From assembly GCA_030765065.1 (NCBI GenBank), contig CM060983.1, forward strand, positions 231,844,753 to 231,908,752: a DNA stretch of 64,000 nt, read 5' to 3'. Under the pieces are notes generated by a model that was given only the letters and a program-made list of their open reading frames with translations, did no database searches and was not told where the DNA came from. The DNA comes from Deroplatys truncata. Taxonomy: Eukaryota > Arthropoda > Insecta > Mantodea > Mantidae. Position numbers and translations under genes: made by a program. This document shows positions 63,763 to 64,000 of the stretch, piece by piece (position 1 is the stretch's first letter; every line of letters begins with the position of its first letter).

Positions 63763-64000
63763 TGTAAGGAACTTCGAAATTTTTTTCGCGTATTGGGGAC
63801 AGGTTGGTTTAAGTATCAGGGTGGCTTTCGGGATTAACATCAAATGGAATAGGATGCGTAAGCTGTTGCTGTTTCCGTCTAAATATGTGTTCCTTGTATT
63901 GAAGTTTGGTTGAGAGAAGGTGTTTCTTTGATAATAAAAATAGTAATGTGTTTGTACATCGGAAATGTAGTGTGAAGTGTAGAAAATTCTTTTTGTCTGA

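Larger units (their letters stand above)
1..64000 (+). repeat. Tandem array of ~2.5-kb gene-containing units, head to tail
   Basis: The same ordered landmarks recur about every 2,500-2,570 bases from end to end, always on the + strand: the D block with its GTAAGT donor, the TTTCAG acceptor of A, the TTACTTTCAG acceptor of C, the TTTTACAG acceptor of B and the AATAAATAG end of F. D-block starts lie at 673, 3206, 5702, 8234, 10754, 13258, 15791, 18347, 20918, 23426, 25963, 28484, 31017, 33553, 36075, 38608, 41166, 43736, 46268, 48826, 51397, 53932, 56488, 59059 and 61594. There is no unique DNA between units and no terminal inverted repeat or polymerase gene. Neighbouring copies are nearly identical over long stretches, so the copy number could be affected by assembly collapse or expansion. 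Confidence 0.98.

Noticed and set aside
1-64000. Transposon, retrovirus or satellite-only interpretation
   Set aside because: No reverse transcriptase, transposase, LTR, terminal repeat or target-site duplication is visible. A pure satellite would not explain exon-limited conservation and matching phases, though it is not excluded.
1-64000. tRNA, rRNA, snRNA genes or CRISPR array
   Set aside because: No cloverleaf, box elements or short regularly spaced repeats were found on either strand; the only periodicity is the 2.5-kb unit.

Overview
The whole window is one head-to-tail tandem array. It holds 24 complete copies of an AT-rich unit of about 2.5 kb (2,496-2,571 bp), one further copy cut by the right edge and a fragment at the left edge, all in the same orientation. 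There are no bacterial-type genes, operons, rRNA, tRNA, CRISPR or recognisable transposon. GT-AG splice signals with pyrimidine tracts and branch-point-like TATTAAC motifs recur at the same place in every copy, so this is nuclear DNA of a eukaryote, probably an animal. I cannot name the species.

Each unit reads as a small gene on the + strand, which I label exons D, A, C, B and F. D is a conserved 153-nt block ending in GTAAGT. A is 130 nt after a TTTCAG acceptor. C is 69 nt, B is 227 nt and cysteine-rich, and F is the terminal exon, where TAG directly follows an overlapping AATAAA. Starting at the ATG inside A, the frame stays open through A-C-B-F with matching intron phases (1, 1, 0). It encodes a predicted cysteine-rich product of 163 residues that I do not recognise. 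D and the first 33 nt of A run in the same frame but carry a TGA and a TAA in every copy, so they are either a 5' leader with upstream ORFs or decayed coding sequence. Between two broad copy classes the exons D, A and C differ much less than the introns, while A and the first half of B differ almost only by amino-acid-changing substitutions, including several gains or losses of cysteine.

Layout: 1-672 is the tail of a preceding copy. Units U1-U6 (673-15790) are main-class copies arranged b-a-b-c-a-b. U7-U8 (15791-20917) carry the divergent class. U9-U15 (20918-38607) are mostly main class and include two copies sharing a nonsense mutation. U16-U24 (38608-61593) form three consecutive trimers of about 7.66 kb, each opening with a divergent-class gene. 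U25 runs off the right edge. Mosaic copies with abrupt class switches show that unequal crossing-over and gene conversion shaped the array.

Whether the units are expressed is unknown. They may be a tandem family of fast-evolving small proteins, or an intron-bearing gene fragment amplified as a satellite. About 16 copies keep the model intact, four encode a 130-residue short form, and five carry a nonsense or splice-donor lesion.
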